Counted from the first letter of the stretch, positions 11,276 through 45,362 are shown. The stretch is DNA of 64,000 nucleotides from Cristatella mucedo (GCA_009760855.2 WPIO01000087.1:383501-447500); one strand, 5' to 3'. Made by a program: numbers and translations. The notes: a model not told the origin generated them from the sequence alone.

Positions 11276-11853
11276 GACTTTAAGGTAGAAATAATGACTC
11301 ATCTCATTAAAAGTTATTGTGTTAGAGGATGTCTATATTTCTTGCAGATGCTTTAGGCGATATTTAGTGAGAGCCGTTTTTGAGGGACAGTTTTTTCTAT
11401 GTCTGAGTCACTATACATTTGGCCATGACTATAACTTTGGGTGTACTGTAACTCTATTTGGACAAGCTTTCTGCTAACCATGTGCAAATGCCAGAAATAC
11501 ATGCAGCGAGGTAGCTATGAAAGTTTAGTGTGTTCAGAGAAATGAAGAGATACAAGCTTAGGTAAATCTGTGAGTGATTTGACAAGCACTTGTTATTAGT
11601 CTGCAGGTCTCAGGGAATCCAATCTAATAGGTCCTACCTCAGCAATTATAACCTTATATATGTTGAGCAAGATGATGCAGTGAGATACCGATTGCATACC
11701 GAAAGCTACTTCATCGGCGAAAGCTTTATAGAAAGAAAGGCTAGCACGACCATCCAGGCTGCATAAAGCATATTCAGGAAGAGCACCCGTGTAGGGCCGA
11801 ACTATTTCCATCCTCCTTGGTCATTTGCTTCTAATTTTAGATCAATACATGTT
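11276..11853. other. Unassigned DNA downstream of arrestin-like gene
   Basis: Probably 3' UTR or flank of the arrestin-like gene. No canonical AATAAA was noticed on the minus strand, and no repeat was recognised. Confidence 0.3.
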
Positions 11854-11877
11854 TTAGGCTGCCCAGAACCATTCCGA
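11854..11877 (-). CDS. Possible terminal exon of arrestin-like gene
   Basis: After a 129-nt intron, a pyrimidine-rich AG (CCAACGTCAG|) in phase 0 gives SEWFWAA and TAA. If the intron is retained, exon g instead reads on as VKDGMA and stops. Which end is real cannot be decided here. Confidence 0.25.
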   Translation of the reverse strand, partial: SEWFWAA

Positions 11878-12006
11878 CTGACGTTGGGTAGATTGTAGAC
11901 AGTAAAGGAAAGAATCAGAAGCTTGATGCAACAGACTACAGCAGATAGCTTTGTCGGTGCGGCTAAATTTTCTCCAGATGCGAACTCAAGCCATTCCATC
12001 TTTTAC

Positions 12007-32881
<20,875 letters not shown>

Positions 32882-32889
32882 CTTGCGGC

Positions 32890-33845
32890 CGTGGCGATAG
32901 AGATAGACAGAAGCAGAGCACTGCCTAAGGCCGAGACTCGAATGTCGAGGATATACGACATGCCTCCTCAGAGGCTGCGACAAATTGCATTCGAGTACGC
33001 AAATGTGTAACGATCACAGTAATACAAAGCGATGCACGTCTGCTACGAAATCAGTGGCAGAGGACCTACGAGTTCTTGAGTGTCATATCAACTGAAAGAA
33101 AACTGGAATCTGTTCAGGGTTCATGCTTATTTCATACAAACATAACCTAAAAATCTGGCTCGGCAGAGTAACTCAGCTCAAGTTTGTGGAACGACGTGTG
33201 AAAAGACAACTAAAGTGCACAGTTCACTCATGAGAATGTGGCTGAAATATAACTATATCAAGAGCCCAGTGATTCAAAAGTTCAGCATTTTTAAGCAAGC
33301 AAGCACCTCCTGGCTCTTCTTGGGTGGATACTAAGCATTCAAAATAATTTTAGATGGCCGAAGAGATAGCGGTCAGTGGCAGGCCGACTTGAGCCTCTCC
33401 CAAAGTACTGACAATGATTTCTTCACGTCAACCCCGCTTGTTTTCTTTAAAACCAATGAGAGTGCTGAGCAGTGACTAAAACATAATAATCATAATAGCA
33501 GGCAATGATTAACATTACTTCTTATGTACGACTGAGCTACAAGGGAGATTCATAGACAACACTGTGGCACCCAAGCACTTCTTCTGCAAGGAAATTATAG
33601 GTAGATAAACAGATGATATTAGCCTCGGCTTTGCTGTCTTTGAGGGGATGGAAATTTGGTGGCATAAGCTACTTACAATAAATTACATCGTATCTTAGTC
33701 AAAATGAAAGTTGAGCACTCCGCAGTCGGCATTTTAGTTTTGAGACCTGCAATCAGTCATATGCAAGTTCATCATTTTCCTACCAGTGCTTGTTCAATGA
33801 AATGCACGATTTATTAAAGAAAATAGCCTTCACACCTCTGCATTC
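32890..33845. other. Intronic or 5' DNA of arrestin-like gene
   Basis: No repeat recognised. A splice-bordered candidate at 33746-33677 (frame MPTAECSTFILTKIRC) is discussed among the findings. Confidence 0.3.
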
Positions 33846-33849
33846 TTAG

Positions 33850-35495
33850 CTAGAACCATCAGGAAGCAAGACGAAGCAGTTGGACCAAGCAAATGAGAAG
33901 GTCGAGAGAGCAAAATCAGCACCTGCAACTCCGTGCATGCCCCAGCTAGACAAGGATCGAACGAGAACCGGGTTCCATCTCAATTCTGGGGAAGTACTGG
34001 CATACAAACATACACGGGGTCGTTATGCTTCACTTGGTGACGAGGTTAATTTAAATTTCAAGTCAGCCAACGTTAGATCAATACCTATGAAGCCAGGATT
34101 ACACTCATCGCTCCAAAAAACAACCGTCCAGTATCCATTCTGCCTTATTTGCCAAATATTCTCAATAGGATTTTGCTAAGCATCTTTCATTGCAGATCGT
34201 GTTAAAAAGAATGAATTTTCAGAAAAGGTTTAGTCAGGATTCCTGAGACGATACTTCACTGACATTACTCTCCTTGTAACCAACAAAATCATATGAAGCA
34301 ACGATGGCGAAAACCTTACTTACTACTCTGGCCCTGCTTGATCTATCAGCTGCGCTCGACATCATTCATCATTTATAATATGCAATGGAGATATTCTAGC
34401 AATTGAGAACGACGATTGGTCTAGCTTATGAGGCACTGGAAACATTGTCTTCCTACTTTTCAGATCGTGGTCAATATAAATCAAGTGGTGGTCAAGTCTC
34501 AGCCAATAAACCAGTCGCCGGAAGAGTTCCACAAAAGTCTATTATTGATGCTCTGCTGGTCTCCATTTAGCCAAGACTGTGGAAAAAGTGATCCGTCCAA
34601 AGTTATAGGCTTTTACTTCTGTGGTGATGATACCCATCTGTGTTTGGCGTTTAAACCATCGGCATCGGCTGCAGCTACTGACCAATTGTGCGACCCTCAT
34701 CGTGTGCTTGGAAATTAAGTTTCCTGTTTGATAAAAATTAAATGTTCAAATATTTACATACAGATTTATGACAGCTTCCACAGCAAAAAATCACTCTGAT
34801 CCCAGTCAAAGATTAGGGCTTACTAAAATTTAACAAGTTCCGTGGTTTTGTGTATGCTGGATTACTGAAGTACTGTTTTAGCTGGCTGACCAAAAATTAT
34901 ATTAAGCCTCTTCAGAAGTAAATGATCATGGCAGCAAAGCTAGACAAGTAAATCCAGAGGTCCAGCGATGTTTCTTCTTTACTAAAGGAGCTATGATGGC
35001 TCCCGAATTGGTCTGCAGATACAGAGCAAAATTCTTATACTGACACACGAAGTCAGCCATGTCTTGGTTCCTTCATACGTTGCTAAACTGCTGCACTAGT
35101 TTCACCCTACTCTTGCCCTCTGGTCCTCAAAGGACAGTAAATTAGCAGCTCTATTCTAAGCCTTAACGACTGTTGGCGACAGTTTGCTCTGCCGGTCCTA
35201 AACTGCAGAACTCACAATTCCTACACGACGACATCTGCTCTCCTGCTGCCGACTGCGGTACATATTTCCTGCTTTCCTGATGCTATTGTAATGCTACCCA
35301 CTTCATCAACTGCCCTCCTGTCTCAGCTATGCTTTCTGACTTTCCCTTAGCTGGATAAGATAGAGTCTATTGGCTAACGTGTATGCACTGTAAGCCTTGC
35401 AGGCTCTGATTGGGCTATCAAAACCTCTCGTGTGTAGCGTCCATTTAGTCTCTGTGGCTTTGTGGAGTCGCAGACGGAGATACATTATACTACAA
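33850..35495 (+). mobile_element. Old LINE family B copy
   Basis: Starts near the ORF N-terminus (LNFKSANVRS, compare FRLLNVRS of B4), is deleted into RT (FYFCGDDTHLCLAFKPSASA: YADD changed to CGDD), then a decayed C-terminal domain and tail to about 35490. No long frame. Confidence 0.6.
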
Positions 35496-35679
35496 GCATC
35501 CCAAAGCTTACACTGCGAACGGTAAATTTCATATGGTCCTATGTCCATGTGTGTGACTTTAGGAAGTGTCAATCGACCGCCATCTGAGTCCAGGCGAGAG
35601 GCTGAAAAACAGGAAAAATCACCATATCGCTGCAGTTGCTAGATAAAAAGCAAAGAGTGGCCTCCCCCCAGGTGCACGC

Positions 35680-35830
35680 ATGTACATTCATACCTGAGCT
35701 TTGCACAAATGCACGCACACGTGCATATTCACACACCCGGCGCATGCACACAAACACACTATAATGCAAGCTCCTGTACATACCTACAAACCTTAATGTG
35801 CAGACACATACATATGCATGCACATGAACC
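35680..35830. repeat. Cryptic (CA/TG)-rich tract
   Basis: Alternating purine-pyrimidine stretch with ACACACGTGCATAT-type runs. Confidence 0.5.
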
Positions 35831-35837
35831 AGGGTGC

Positions 35838-36056
35838 CCAGACGATTCATCCACGGACGATTCATCCATGGACTGTTCATCGTGGACGATCCATCCACAG
35901 GACGAGTCATCCAGAATAACATTTAAATTTGTTAGTATGGAGTGCTGAAGGACTAAACTGGGAAATGCTGAAACAAATACCTTCAATTAGGGTTGAGGGT
36001 TTGGGGTTTCTCCTCAACATGAACAGTCAGTGGATGAATCGTCCGTGGATGAATCA
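35838..36056. repeat. 14-bp minisatellite in foldback arrangement
   Basis: Five imperfect GGACGATTCATCCA units at 35838-35912 and their complement (GGATGAATCGTCCGTGGATG) at 36025-36052, separated by about 110 bp. The two arms can pair over about 40 bp. Confidence 0.65.
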
Positions 36057-36269
36057 CCCTAGAGCCGAACCCACACATACAGGCTACATGGTTTCTAGAT
36101 CACGACCAAACCCAAATCAAGCTCTATCTGGTACCTGCACCGGTTTGGCTCACCGATTCTGTTTAATCAAGTACCTCAGGAGACATGTGCCCCCCCCCCC
36201 ATTTTCAAGCAAGCTGTGCAATCGTATTAATAAACTCGGTGCATGCATGTTCATGGTAGTAATTACAAT

Positions 36270-36400
36270 GATAATAATAATAATAATAATAATTAAACAT
36301 ATAAACAAGTTCAGAAGTACAGGCGAACCTCAGTTTATGAAGGGTAGTAAGCATGCATTTAACCGTAAATCGTTATATCTAAGCACAAAAGAACAAATCC
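36270..36400. repeat. (AAT)n and possible pogo/Tigger TIR
   Basis: (AAT)6 at about 36272-36290. ACAGGCGAACCTCAGTTTAT, followed by AAATCGTTATATCTAAG, is typical of Tigger/pogo terminal repeats. No partner end was located. Confidence 0.35.
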
Positions 36401-36774
36401 GCAGACTTTACTTAATGCCTTTCGAGTTTGGTGTTTCATAAATCAGCTAAATAACAACAAGAGCAAGATTCTTCAATTCTTAAAATCTCTTTAATATGAT
36501 AGAATCTAGTAATCTAATAATATAATCTCCCATTTTACGTGCATCTTAAAAACGACTGCATTGCCAGTTTGTGGAGGTACTTAGACATGCTTACCAGCAT
36601 GAAACCACCATGGCTATGGCTTTACTCGGTTCCTAGAGTCACATTATGGTCAATCGGCATGTCTAAAACTATCTATTGACTACGAAAATATTGTTTAACG
36701 ATTTTCCAAACAAGATTTGGTAAATTTCCCATGGCTATCAATTTTGAACTATTGAGACCGGTGTGATAAATATA

Positions 36775-36948
36775 AAAAATATAATTCATTTGTGTAGCAC
36801 CCTAAGAGAAGTAAATCTCTATTCTGGCACTTCACATGTCACTCTGCTCAAGCCCATGACTTCAGTCATCAAATATATTCATCTAGACCTTGGTTAGAGG
36901 TAAGAACCTTAATCACTGTGCCAAGCCATCGTGGCACAACTTATAGAT
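36775..36948 (-). repeat. SINE type 2, complete copy
   Basis: Minus strand: head GCCACGATGGCTTGGCACAG, TGATTAAGG, GACTGAAGTCATGGGCTTGA (B box), tail GTGAAGTGCCAGAATAGAGA...TTCTCTTAGGGTGCTACACAAATGAATTAT. The tail aligns with the LINE family A 3' end base by base over about 40 nt. Confidence 0.7.
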
Positions 36949-38195
36949 GATTAGCTTCGAGCAGTATCATCGATAGCAAAATGAGACATGACCTCCCACG
37001 TATCACTACAGCCGATAACATAAACTGGATTAGAGTGCTGCTTTAGGCATCATTTCGCCCCTGCAAGGGTTCGTGCTCACAGCCTTCGGGCTGCTACTGA
37101 GAAGCTAGTTCGACTAGGTGCCGCCTAGATTAGCTACGTAGGATTGCTGGGAATATAAAATTGAAGCGACTTCTGTCTGTCATTCACATAGTGACTCATT
37201 TCGAGTGGAATAGGGAGAGAGCACACTGGATTCTAGAAGAACAGAGTAACATTGAATAGGGTAATGCGAGTAAATTTGACATTTTGGTAATTAAAATTGT
37301 ACACAGTATCCATATCGTCGCTCCATTGAAAGTTTCAAGGATTAATACCTTCAAGTGAGGGTTTACGTTTGATGGCAAAAGGGGTGTGGTGTGGGGCTAC
37401 ATTTGTAGCAGATAACTGACATCATGGCATAAGACGTTTATTTTTATACCTACTTCAGGACGTTCCGATACCTGTTCGAATAAGTCACTGTGAAGATAGC
37501 GTTTCTTACAAGCAGGGCAATAAGTCATGCGGCAAAAGGTATACAGTGAATTTCCACTATGCTGTGGAACTCAGAATAGGCACATTAAGCAAAGAGTGGA
37601 CCAGTCAATCTTCAGACATGAATTGAATTAAGCGTGTCTTGGATGAAAATAACAGAAAGTGGGTCGAATCTCAGAGCTCGGGCAGGTCGCACCAAACTTA
37701 AAGAATCATTTATCCCACGTTTGCAGGACGTTTAGAGAGGGATGAGCCCAGACTAGCGCAAACGTTTAATTTGCTCTATGCTGGAACAGCGTACGCGGGT
37801 TATTAGTTATTTTGGTGATGTCACTTCGTACTAGCATAAGAGACTACTATAATATAACTAAAAACTTGCATACATTAGGTTAGTTTATTGAGTATATTAC
37901 ACTTGATTAGAGCAGATTGTAATAACACTTCATTACCAGAATCAAAACTTGTTGGGGTCCGACGACCGTATAACTCGCTTCACCATTACGTCTGTGCTTG
38001 ATTGCATGCACAATGACCGAAGACAACCCTATCTGCGTGTACTTGCACTTGCGCATTCCTGTCTAGCAGTAAGTATGAGTGATCTCGTGGGCACGTGCTA
38101 GTTCCACGCATGTCTGCTCGCTCGTGTAATCGAATGAGTAGAAATGTCTGCTGCATGTGCTACCTTAGCATTCTGCGATGGCTCCACGTGTTGGT
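36949..38195. other. Unassigned DNA
   Basis: Nothing recognised on either strand apart from short chance ORFs. Confidence 0.3.
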
Positions 38196-38199
38196 TTAA

Positions 38200-39211
38200 G
38201 TGAAGCTTACAGATAATAAGATCAACCTAATAGTTATGGGAAAACCTAGTGTAACCCAAAACTTCTCCGACGTCATTTTAAGATTGGTTCCTCTAGCATC
38301 GCTCTCGCGACGGCTGCCCGTTATTGGTCAGTGTGCTAAATTAAAATAGCTTGCCATTGCATTAGAACAATCCCTCAGCTGCCACGTTATCCTACCTTCA
38401 GCTAAAGAACGCCACCAGAACGATGCTCCTATTTGCATAGGAGCAGGAGAGCCAAGCTACTTGCTGCCTTTTTGGCTTCATGACTATAGTGCTGTGATTA
38501 CTTTTACTGAGGACTCTACCCTTTCATAGTCTCCAACTGATACAGCACTCAGCAGCTCGGCTCGTCTGTGGCCATCGGCCTGGCTGCTGTCACATGTCAC
38601 ATCTCACCTCTTGTCTGAGCTCCTCGGGATTCCCATCAAGCATCGAATCAATTTCAAAATCACCAGCCTGGCTTACAGGTCATTTTACTTGCTTGCACCA
38701 CCCTCGGCGTCTAACCTCTTTACTTCTCTTCGTGCCCTTGAACCACCTGCTCATAATTACCCAGACATCTAGCCTGCCCTTGTGCTTAATTTATATCTGC
38801 CGGCAATCGAGCACTGAGCTTGCATGTACTTAAGTGTGCGACTACCTTTCAGCTACGGTCACTAACTGACATGAAATGACCTTGCACTCTTTCAAGTCTC
38901 AGTGTTAAAGACGCGTCTGTTCCGGTCACCCGTGTTCCCTTTGCCCACGAGCTTGCCTTTGTTGTTCCTGTGTGCCTTGTGTGCTCAACTGTGCCTAATT
39001 TAGTGCATGTTACTAGGGAAGAAGCACCTACTAACCAGTGGCCTTGTATTTATTATTATTCGCATGTTTGTTCAAGCAGGACACTACGTGTGTTACTAAC
39101 CATTGGTGAATGGTTTTCTTGTTGCATACTGCAAATCACGTGCATATAGATATAGCTCTCTAGGGTCACCGTATAAACGACTTGTTATTACTATTATTAT
39201 TATTATTATTT
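38200..39211 (+). mobile_element. Old LINE related to family A
   Basis: Decayed plus-strand C-terminal domain (LTSCLSSSGFPSSIESISK; other frame HITSXLLSELLGIPIKHRIN) and an L2-like tail ending (ATT)n at 39186-39211. Diverged enough to be a separate subfamily. Confidence 0.5.
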
Positions 39212-39861
39212 CAATGCATGCAGGTGTGCAGATGCATAGAGTTCTGTGTTTAAAGTGACAAATAGACGTAGGGTATCGCAAATGCAAAGGCAGCTGCTGT
39301 GACCAGTCGCACCGGTCACGAAAAACATTGTTGAATGCCTCAATGATATTACCAAGGACACAATAAGTGAGTTCCTAACTTATCCTAAATAAGATAAACC
39401 CCTCCATGGTTTATAGTCAAACTACAATTTATAGCAGCTTTTAGTTGAAAATTCAACTTCAGTTTGAATTGAGTCGTTGGCTAAGTAACATCATCTCATC
39501 GAATACATAATTCTGGCTAGTAAGTTTATGGGTAATAGCCTTTTTCATTTAACGCAAATGGATTTTGGTTAATATCCAAAAATATCACTAGGGCTATTCA
39601 TATGCTATATAAATGAGGATGCTGAATCAGCAGTGCTTTAACTTTATTTTACTTACCCGTCTCCTCACATGTTATACGCAAACACACAGCTGCACCTGGC
39701 GTCGGTGATACGATCTTCAGGTAAACAATCCTGTAGGTCAAATAGAAATAATAATAATAAATGTCCATAAAATCCAGACAGAACTTAACTCAAATGTAGG
39801 CATTTAGCAAAACATGTACAGGAAAGGAAACAATTATATTATTTCATAACCTGCACTTGTC

Positions 39862-39863
39862 GG

Positions 39864-39904
<41 letters not shown>

Positions 39905-39946
39905 ACATACACACACACACACACATACACACACACACACACACAG
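39862..39946. repeat. (CA)n microsatellite
   Basis: About 85 bp of CA with AA/TA interruptions. Confidence 0.95.
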
Positions 39947-39964
39947 TAAGTACAATGCACGGGA

Positions 39965-40330
39965 ACTCACCAAATGCTTTTATGATTAGGCATGTTGCAG
40001 CTTCTTTGTAAATGACATCTTCTCTAGGGATGTGGCGATATCAGTCGGGAGTGACTTTCAGGCTTTAAGAGTATATGAACGAAAGGCAAGGTCTTCAAAC
40101 AGTAGAGGTTAGCTCTAAGCACTGCTAAACCAACTGGAGTCAGATGAGTCACTGGAAGGGAATGAAGAAATTGATAAGGAAGTATTTTTGATAGGTAGGC
40201 CAGACAAGAGAATGACAAAATTAAAAGTGAGTGACAGAACATTAAAGCCGATAATCTGCTTAATGGAAATCTACGAGAAGTGGTACAGGGTGGCATCTGT
40301 GATGTTCACGAACGACAAACTACTGCAGCT
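39965..40330 (-). mobile_element. Diverged LINE A-like 3' fragment
   Basis: Minus-strand similarity to the family A C-terminal domain (GGGAGTGACTTTCAGGCTTTAA, ACCAACTGGAGTCAG). It abuts a plus-strand family B piece. Confidence 0.5.
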
Positions 40331-40905
40331 GGCTATGAATACAGCTGCAAGATTCGTTTGCAAATTCCCGAGGTTTGACCGTGTGTCTCCTTTGATAAAA
40401 GAGCTAGCATGGCTGCCAGTTGATCGACAGATACCGAGAAAAGTTCTTACGCTGACCCACAAGGCCTGTCGCATCTTGGCTTCTTCATACTTAGCTGAAC
40501 TGTTGCACCTGTTTCAGCCTCCTCGCGCCCCCTCAGGTCCTCGGTGGACAATAAATGCACAGGTTCAGCGTGCAAGTATGGTTAGTGGCAGCGTGCACTT
40601 TGCTTTGTAGGTCCTAGACTGGTGAACTTAAAGGATTCTTACATAAGGACAACTAATCTCCTGCTGCCGACTATGGCACATTCTTTGCACATGTCCCGAG
40701 CTGCTACTTCCATGTTACTCACAATCTCAATGCTCTCCTGACTCTGCTATGCTTCCCACTTTCTCTTTGTTGCGTGAGATGAAGTCTATTGGCTACCAAA
40801 TTCGTGCCGGAAGCGGCTTAAACTGTGAGTGTGCTATACCCAATTGTGCAGCATAACACCCATACAGTCTTTCTGGTTTTGTAGAATCACAGAAGATATA
40901 TACAC
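40331..40905 (+). mobile_element. LINE family B copy B9
   Basis: 5'-truncated: AMNTAARFVCKFPRFDRVSP, LIKELAWLPVDRQIPRKVLT, then 3' UTR and tail. Confidence 0.65.
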
Positions 40906-41189
40906 GCATAAAAGCACACAAACAAATACACAGACGATTGCAGGGTCATTTCAAATAGAAACCACAAACAGCAAGATCTAACCACCATCAGATCACTGAC
41001 ACATTAATAAAATTACCCCTATTGCTTTAACCATGGATGTCTGTAGTCATGTTCGTGCCAGCACTTAGTAGAAACAGACGTTGCTACGCCAGGCTATAAC
41101 AGGCTAGGCGGGAAGCCGAGAAGCAAGCATGAACCCAAGGTCTTACTGCAACATATCCAGTTGTTCATGCACCCGATGCCGCAATACGA

Positions 41190-41775
41190 TGACTAGGTTC
41201 AGACGTGTCCACGAAATTGCAAGCAGCTATCCAAGCAGCAGGATGTCACAAATGCATGGTCCAACTTAGACGTGGTATCCCTATCTATGCAAGTCCAAAT
41301 TTTAGCCATTTTATGTAACTGGAAGTAGGCAGACTTTATTGTGGAGCTGATGTGGTCGTCTAAGGAGAGGTCACTTTGGAACATGACACCTAGATTTCTA
41401 GCTTATTCAACAGGAGATATGCTGGCAGAGCCAATTTTGAGAGTCAGCCTTTCCAATTTCTGAATCACACTGGGTTTGCCCATAACTAGTAAGTCAGTTT
41501 TATCATCGTTTACTTTAAGAAATTTGCTGCCATCTATGTAGGGATGTCATCAATGCATGCAGCAAGTGAGTTGAGAAAATTCAAGGTGCTCGAAGGCTGG
41601 GAGGGATCAAAGCAAAGGTACAACTGAGTGTCATCCGCATAGAAGTGAAATTCTAGATTGTGCTCAGCGATCACATCAGCCAGAGGGAGAGTGTAAACCG
41701 TGAAAAGAACAGGACCTAGCACCAAGCCTGGAGGTATCCCATATTTCAGAGGTACCTGGTCGATTGGGTCGAACT
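41190..41775 (-). mobile_element. LINE family A RT fragment
   Basis: Minus strand: [59 protein letters not shown]. It lacks the 3' end of the element. One frameshift. Confidence 0.7.
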
Positions 41776-41779
41776 CCAT

Positions 41780-42685
41780 GTCAGCGACTTCACATGCAAC
41801 TGCAGTTGAATGGCACGGCGAGTCTTGGAGGTTGACTTAACAGTAACAATTCGAGGTATCAAGCCGACGTGCCACTGGTGAATCGCTCCACTCTGCCACT
41901 TGTGGTTCTTAGTATACTAGCGACGAAGGTGACTAGGTACGGCTTCCTCCCTTTAGCTTGAGGAGATGGAGATCCGGGGCAGCAGAAAAGAAACAGAAAG
42001 TGAAGCAGCCTAGATCTACCGTCAGTACATGATCACTATTAGTGTGCAAGCGATTTCGGTTCGGCTGATGGTTTGCACGAAGACGCAGCCGCGCTAGCAC
42101 GTGCCTCAGTTAAGGCGTTTCGTCTAGAAAATGCCAAGATATATGAAGGAAATGTGTGGGCTTCTAATGAGGAATCAGGTCCTCCAGTACACAACGATCG
42201 ACGCTCAAACTCGGATTTCCAGGAGCCATGTCAGCTCAGATGCAGGGAAGGTCAGGGAACAGCAGTGGTGAGCGCAGCTCCGCAAGGTCTCAGGGCTCAC
42301 CCATAGATAGTATTGCCGCTTTCGTACCGGCTCTCATTCGTGCGCACCCATATCTCATTCATGGCAACACACTGCCGGCCGAGGCTAAGGAAAAGCTGCC
42401 AGCATTCACTTCCGGGGTTCAAGGCCGTACCTGCACTGATTGGAGATCGTTTGGGTGGGGCGAGGGTAGCTTTGTGGGAGTGGCCTCCCCCACAATGTTG
42501 TTTTTCCACCTGCAGCCTGCCCGACTCACCCAATGCGCACCCGGCCAACAGGCGCTCTGTGGGTCAGATAGTTAAGGCCAGGCAACCTGGCATATCGGCT
42601 CACTAAGCTGTCTTTAATTGCGAACGGTCAACAGGGTCGTGCGTTCCCCTAGTACCAGCTACTTTATGATTGTCCATCGGCTTGT
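41780..42685. other. GC-richer unassigned DNA
   Basis: Three overlapping open frames over 42073-42606 on both strands (e.g. IAAFVPALIRAHPYLIHG) with no recognised domain. Possible exon-containing DNA, not supported further. Confidence 0.25.
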
Positions 42686-42687
42686 AA

Positions 42688-42955
42688 TGTAGTGTAATGT
42701 ATATCCGTCTGTAACTCCACAAGGCTATAAAGACTATGTGAGTGTTACGCAGGAGAGTTTTCTGTAGCGCACTCACAGCCAAAGCGGCTTTCGGTACGCA
42801 TTTGGCAGCCAACAGACTTCGTCTCATGCAGCAAAGAGAAAGTGGGAAGCATAGCAGCGTCAGGAGAGCAGTTGAGGTAGTGAGCAGCATGGAAGTAGCA
42901 CCTCAGGACCCCTGAAAGGATGAGCCATAGCCGGCAGCAGGATAGTAGTTGTCGT
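42688..42955 (-). mobile_element. LINE family B 3' end
   Basis: Tail and 3' UTR (AATGTAGTGTAATGTATATC, CTGTAACTCCACAAGGC), truncated at about 42955 next to a (CA)n(CT)n tract. Confidence 0.7.
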
Positions 42956-42986
42956 TGTACACAAGCTCTCCCCTCTCTCTATCTCA

Positions 42987-43187
<201 letters not shown>

Positions 43188-43189
43188 CC

Positions 43190-44265
43190 AATAATTTTCT
43201 TCTCTTTAGGTCTTTTCATTCTTTGACTCCAGCCTTCATTTTAATGTTAATGTTCGTGTTCATTTAAAAGTTAATCCAAATAGTGAAAATGATACAGCCC
43301 GCTTGATTTTCTGAGTCAATTATACACATCTGCATTAGAATTAAGATCAAAATTACTCTACGTACGGGCTGTGGGCCTATGTGTTCGAGTACCTTCGAAA
43401 GTTCGTCAACGCGTGGTGCAGCCGCTCGACCTCTCCTTGTGTGTAGGCAAGACAATTTCTCCAAATAATCGGGTTTGATGGAACCAAAGCATTGAGAACG
43501 TGCTGTTCACTGATTGGCGATTCTATCCTCATCCTAATTCTAGTTCAGCTTCGCGCAAGTTCGTTTCTCTCATACACGCCTCTACATCACTACGCATCTT
43601 AAGCATCTTTGCTCTGAAAGTTTTTGCGATTTCTGAAAAAGGCTGTTAAGCTCTACGACGGCTCCTAAACGTGCCACTTATTTTAGGCCTTCTGAAGATT
43701 AATCTAAGCGCCGGAGAGATATGCTTACCATCCAGGAGAAGGTGAAACCTTTGGATGTGATCAAAGAGGGAGTGAAAATCGTGGCGGCTATGATATCTGC
43801 ACCGTCTAATATGTCTTATTTTCTCTTATTGCATCTAATATATTGGTTAATACGAGTGTACTGGTGACTAAAGGGGTTGTATTTAAGGTCCAGAGGGCTC
43901 AAATAATGTTAATAACCGTAATTATAAGGTCATGAACAGGTTTTCAATGATAAAACTACGAAAACATTTGATTTACAAATAAAAAATCCTACTTCACAAA
44001 AGTCTACTTATTGTAGTAGAGTCTAGAACTGATTAACCATGATAAACGAGGGACAACTTACAATCTGCTTAAAGCTTACTTGCATGAATTAATTTTCAAG
44101 ATAAGAGCGTAAATTATCTGTCACCCCTCGTTTGAGTGTGTTTGATAGGAAAAAACAGTAGAGAGACTCCAAAAAAGTTCTTGCGTTCTCTTGGTCTATT
44201 TTCAGCTACGTAATAATTGGTCTGACGACAATCTCTTTGTAAGATGCTGGAGCCACACCTACGGA
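43190..44265. other. Unassigned DNA
   Basis: No recognised feature. Confidence 0.3.
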
Positions 44266-44269
44266 ATGA

Positions 44270-44450
44270 GCAAGAAAACCGTAATAGCACAGGAGATAAG
44301 GTGCTCGCTCTGCCGACCGAGGCCTTGGGTTCGGATCCTGCAATCGGCGATCCTTTATTGCCAACTGCATTTATGCGAGTGGTGGTAAAAAGTAAGGCTG
44401 TTCGGCCGCTAATCAAATGAGGCTGTTAAATCAGCTACTTTTACTTTTCT
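44270..44450 (+). repeat. SINE type 1
   Basis: Head GCACAGGAGATAAGGTGCTC, CCGAGGCCTTGGGTTCGGATCC (B box), GGCGATCCTTTATTGCC and end GAGGCTGTTAAATCAGC. Confidence 0.7.
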
Positions 44451-44454
44451 TTAT

Positions 44455-45360
44455 TACTATGTTAGGTACACAGGTAAAGAGTAAAACAATGCATCTCAGA
44501 AAGATAAAAGTAGGAATAAGGCCAGAAAGCTACTAGATTTTTTCTTCAGAGATATTGACTTTGTCGGAGGAGCATGGGGTGCACGATTAAAGCTGGATTT
44601 TGAGGAAGCACAACGAACAAAGGATGAAGAGTAAATCAACAAACCTATCGAGCAGAAGTGGCAAGTAACTAGTTAGGGGATTTTACCAGCAACGTTCCTA
44701 GTTTTTGCGGTTAGCAAAGTTTTGCACACGGAAGTTTGTGAATACTGCAAAGAGATTGGTCAGGTGTGCGGAAATTGGAAGTAATATGAATTCACCGTGA
44801 GTATTGGCGTGAGAACTGCTTTCTTGGGTATGCGTTAAGTCTTAACCTTGATTGTGAGTCGTACTACACGCATGAGCGACACAAGAGTACGAATTAAGCT
44901 GGATGTAAAAGCCTGAACATTGTGGTAGGTTGGGTGACAGAGGTTAATTTTGAAATCATCATTAAATAAGTAAGGGACTGTTTCTAGATGACTGGTTGAA
45001 ATGGGACTGAGAAATAAGCAACGGTCGGTGTACACATACATATCATACAGCCCTAATAAGCAACGGTTGGTACACTGGGGCTGACAGGTTACAGCTAACG
45101 TTAGCAGTGGGCTGCTGGAGGGTTACTACAGAAGATTCAAAAGACTATTTGGAGATTTCCGAAAACCGATTGAAATTCAACCGATGAAGCATGTTTGACC
45201 ATTTTTCCTCCACCATTCGTTTTCATAGATCTGGGATGTTGAAGAAATATAAGATTTTAGGAGTGGCCTCTTAGTAGTCGAGGGCGTAGCAGATTTCAGC
45301 TAGATCTCGGTCGTGGCAAAAAATCGAGAGCCTAATCCGAGATAATATTTTAATGAGAAT
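44455..45360. other. Unassigned DNA
   Basis: No recognised feature. Confidence 0.3.
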
Positions 45361-45362
45361 AC

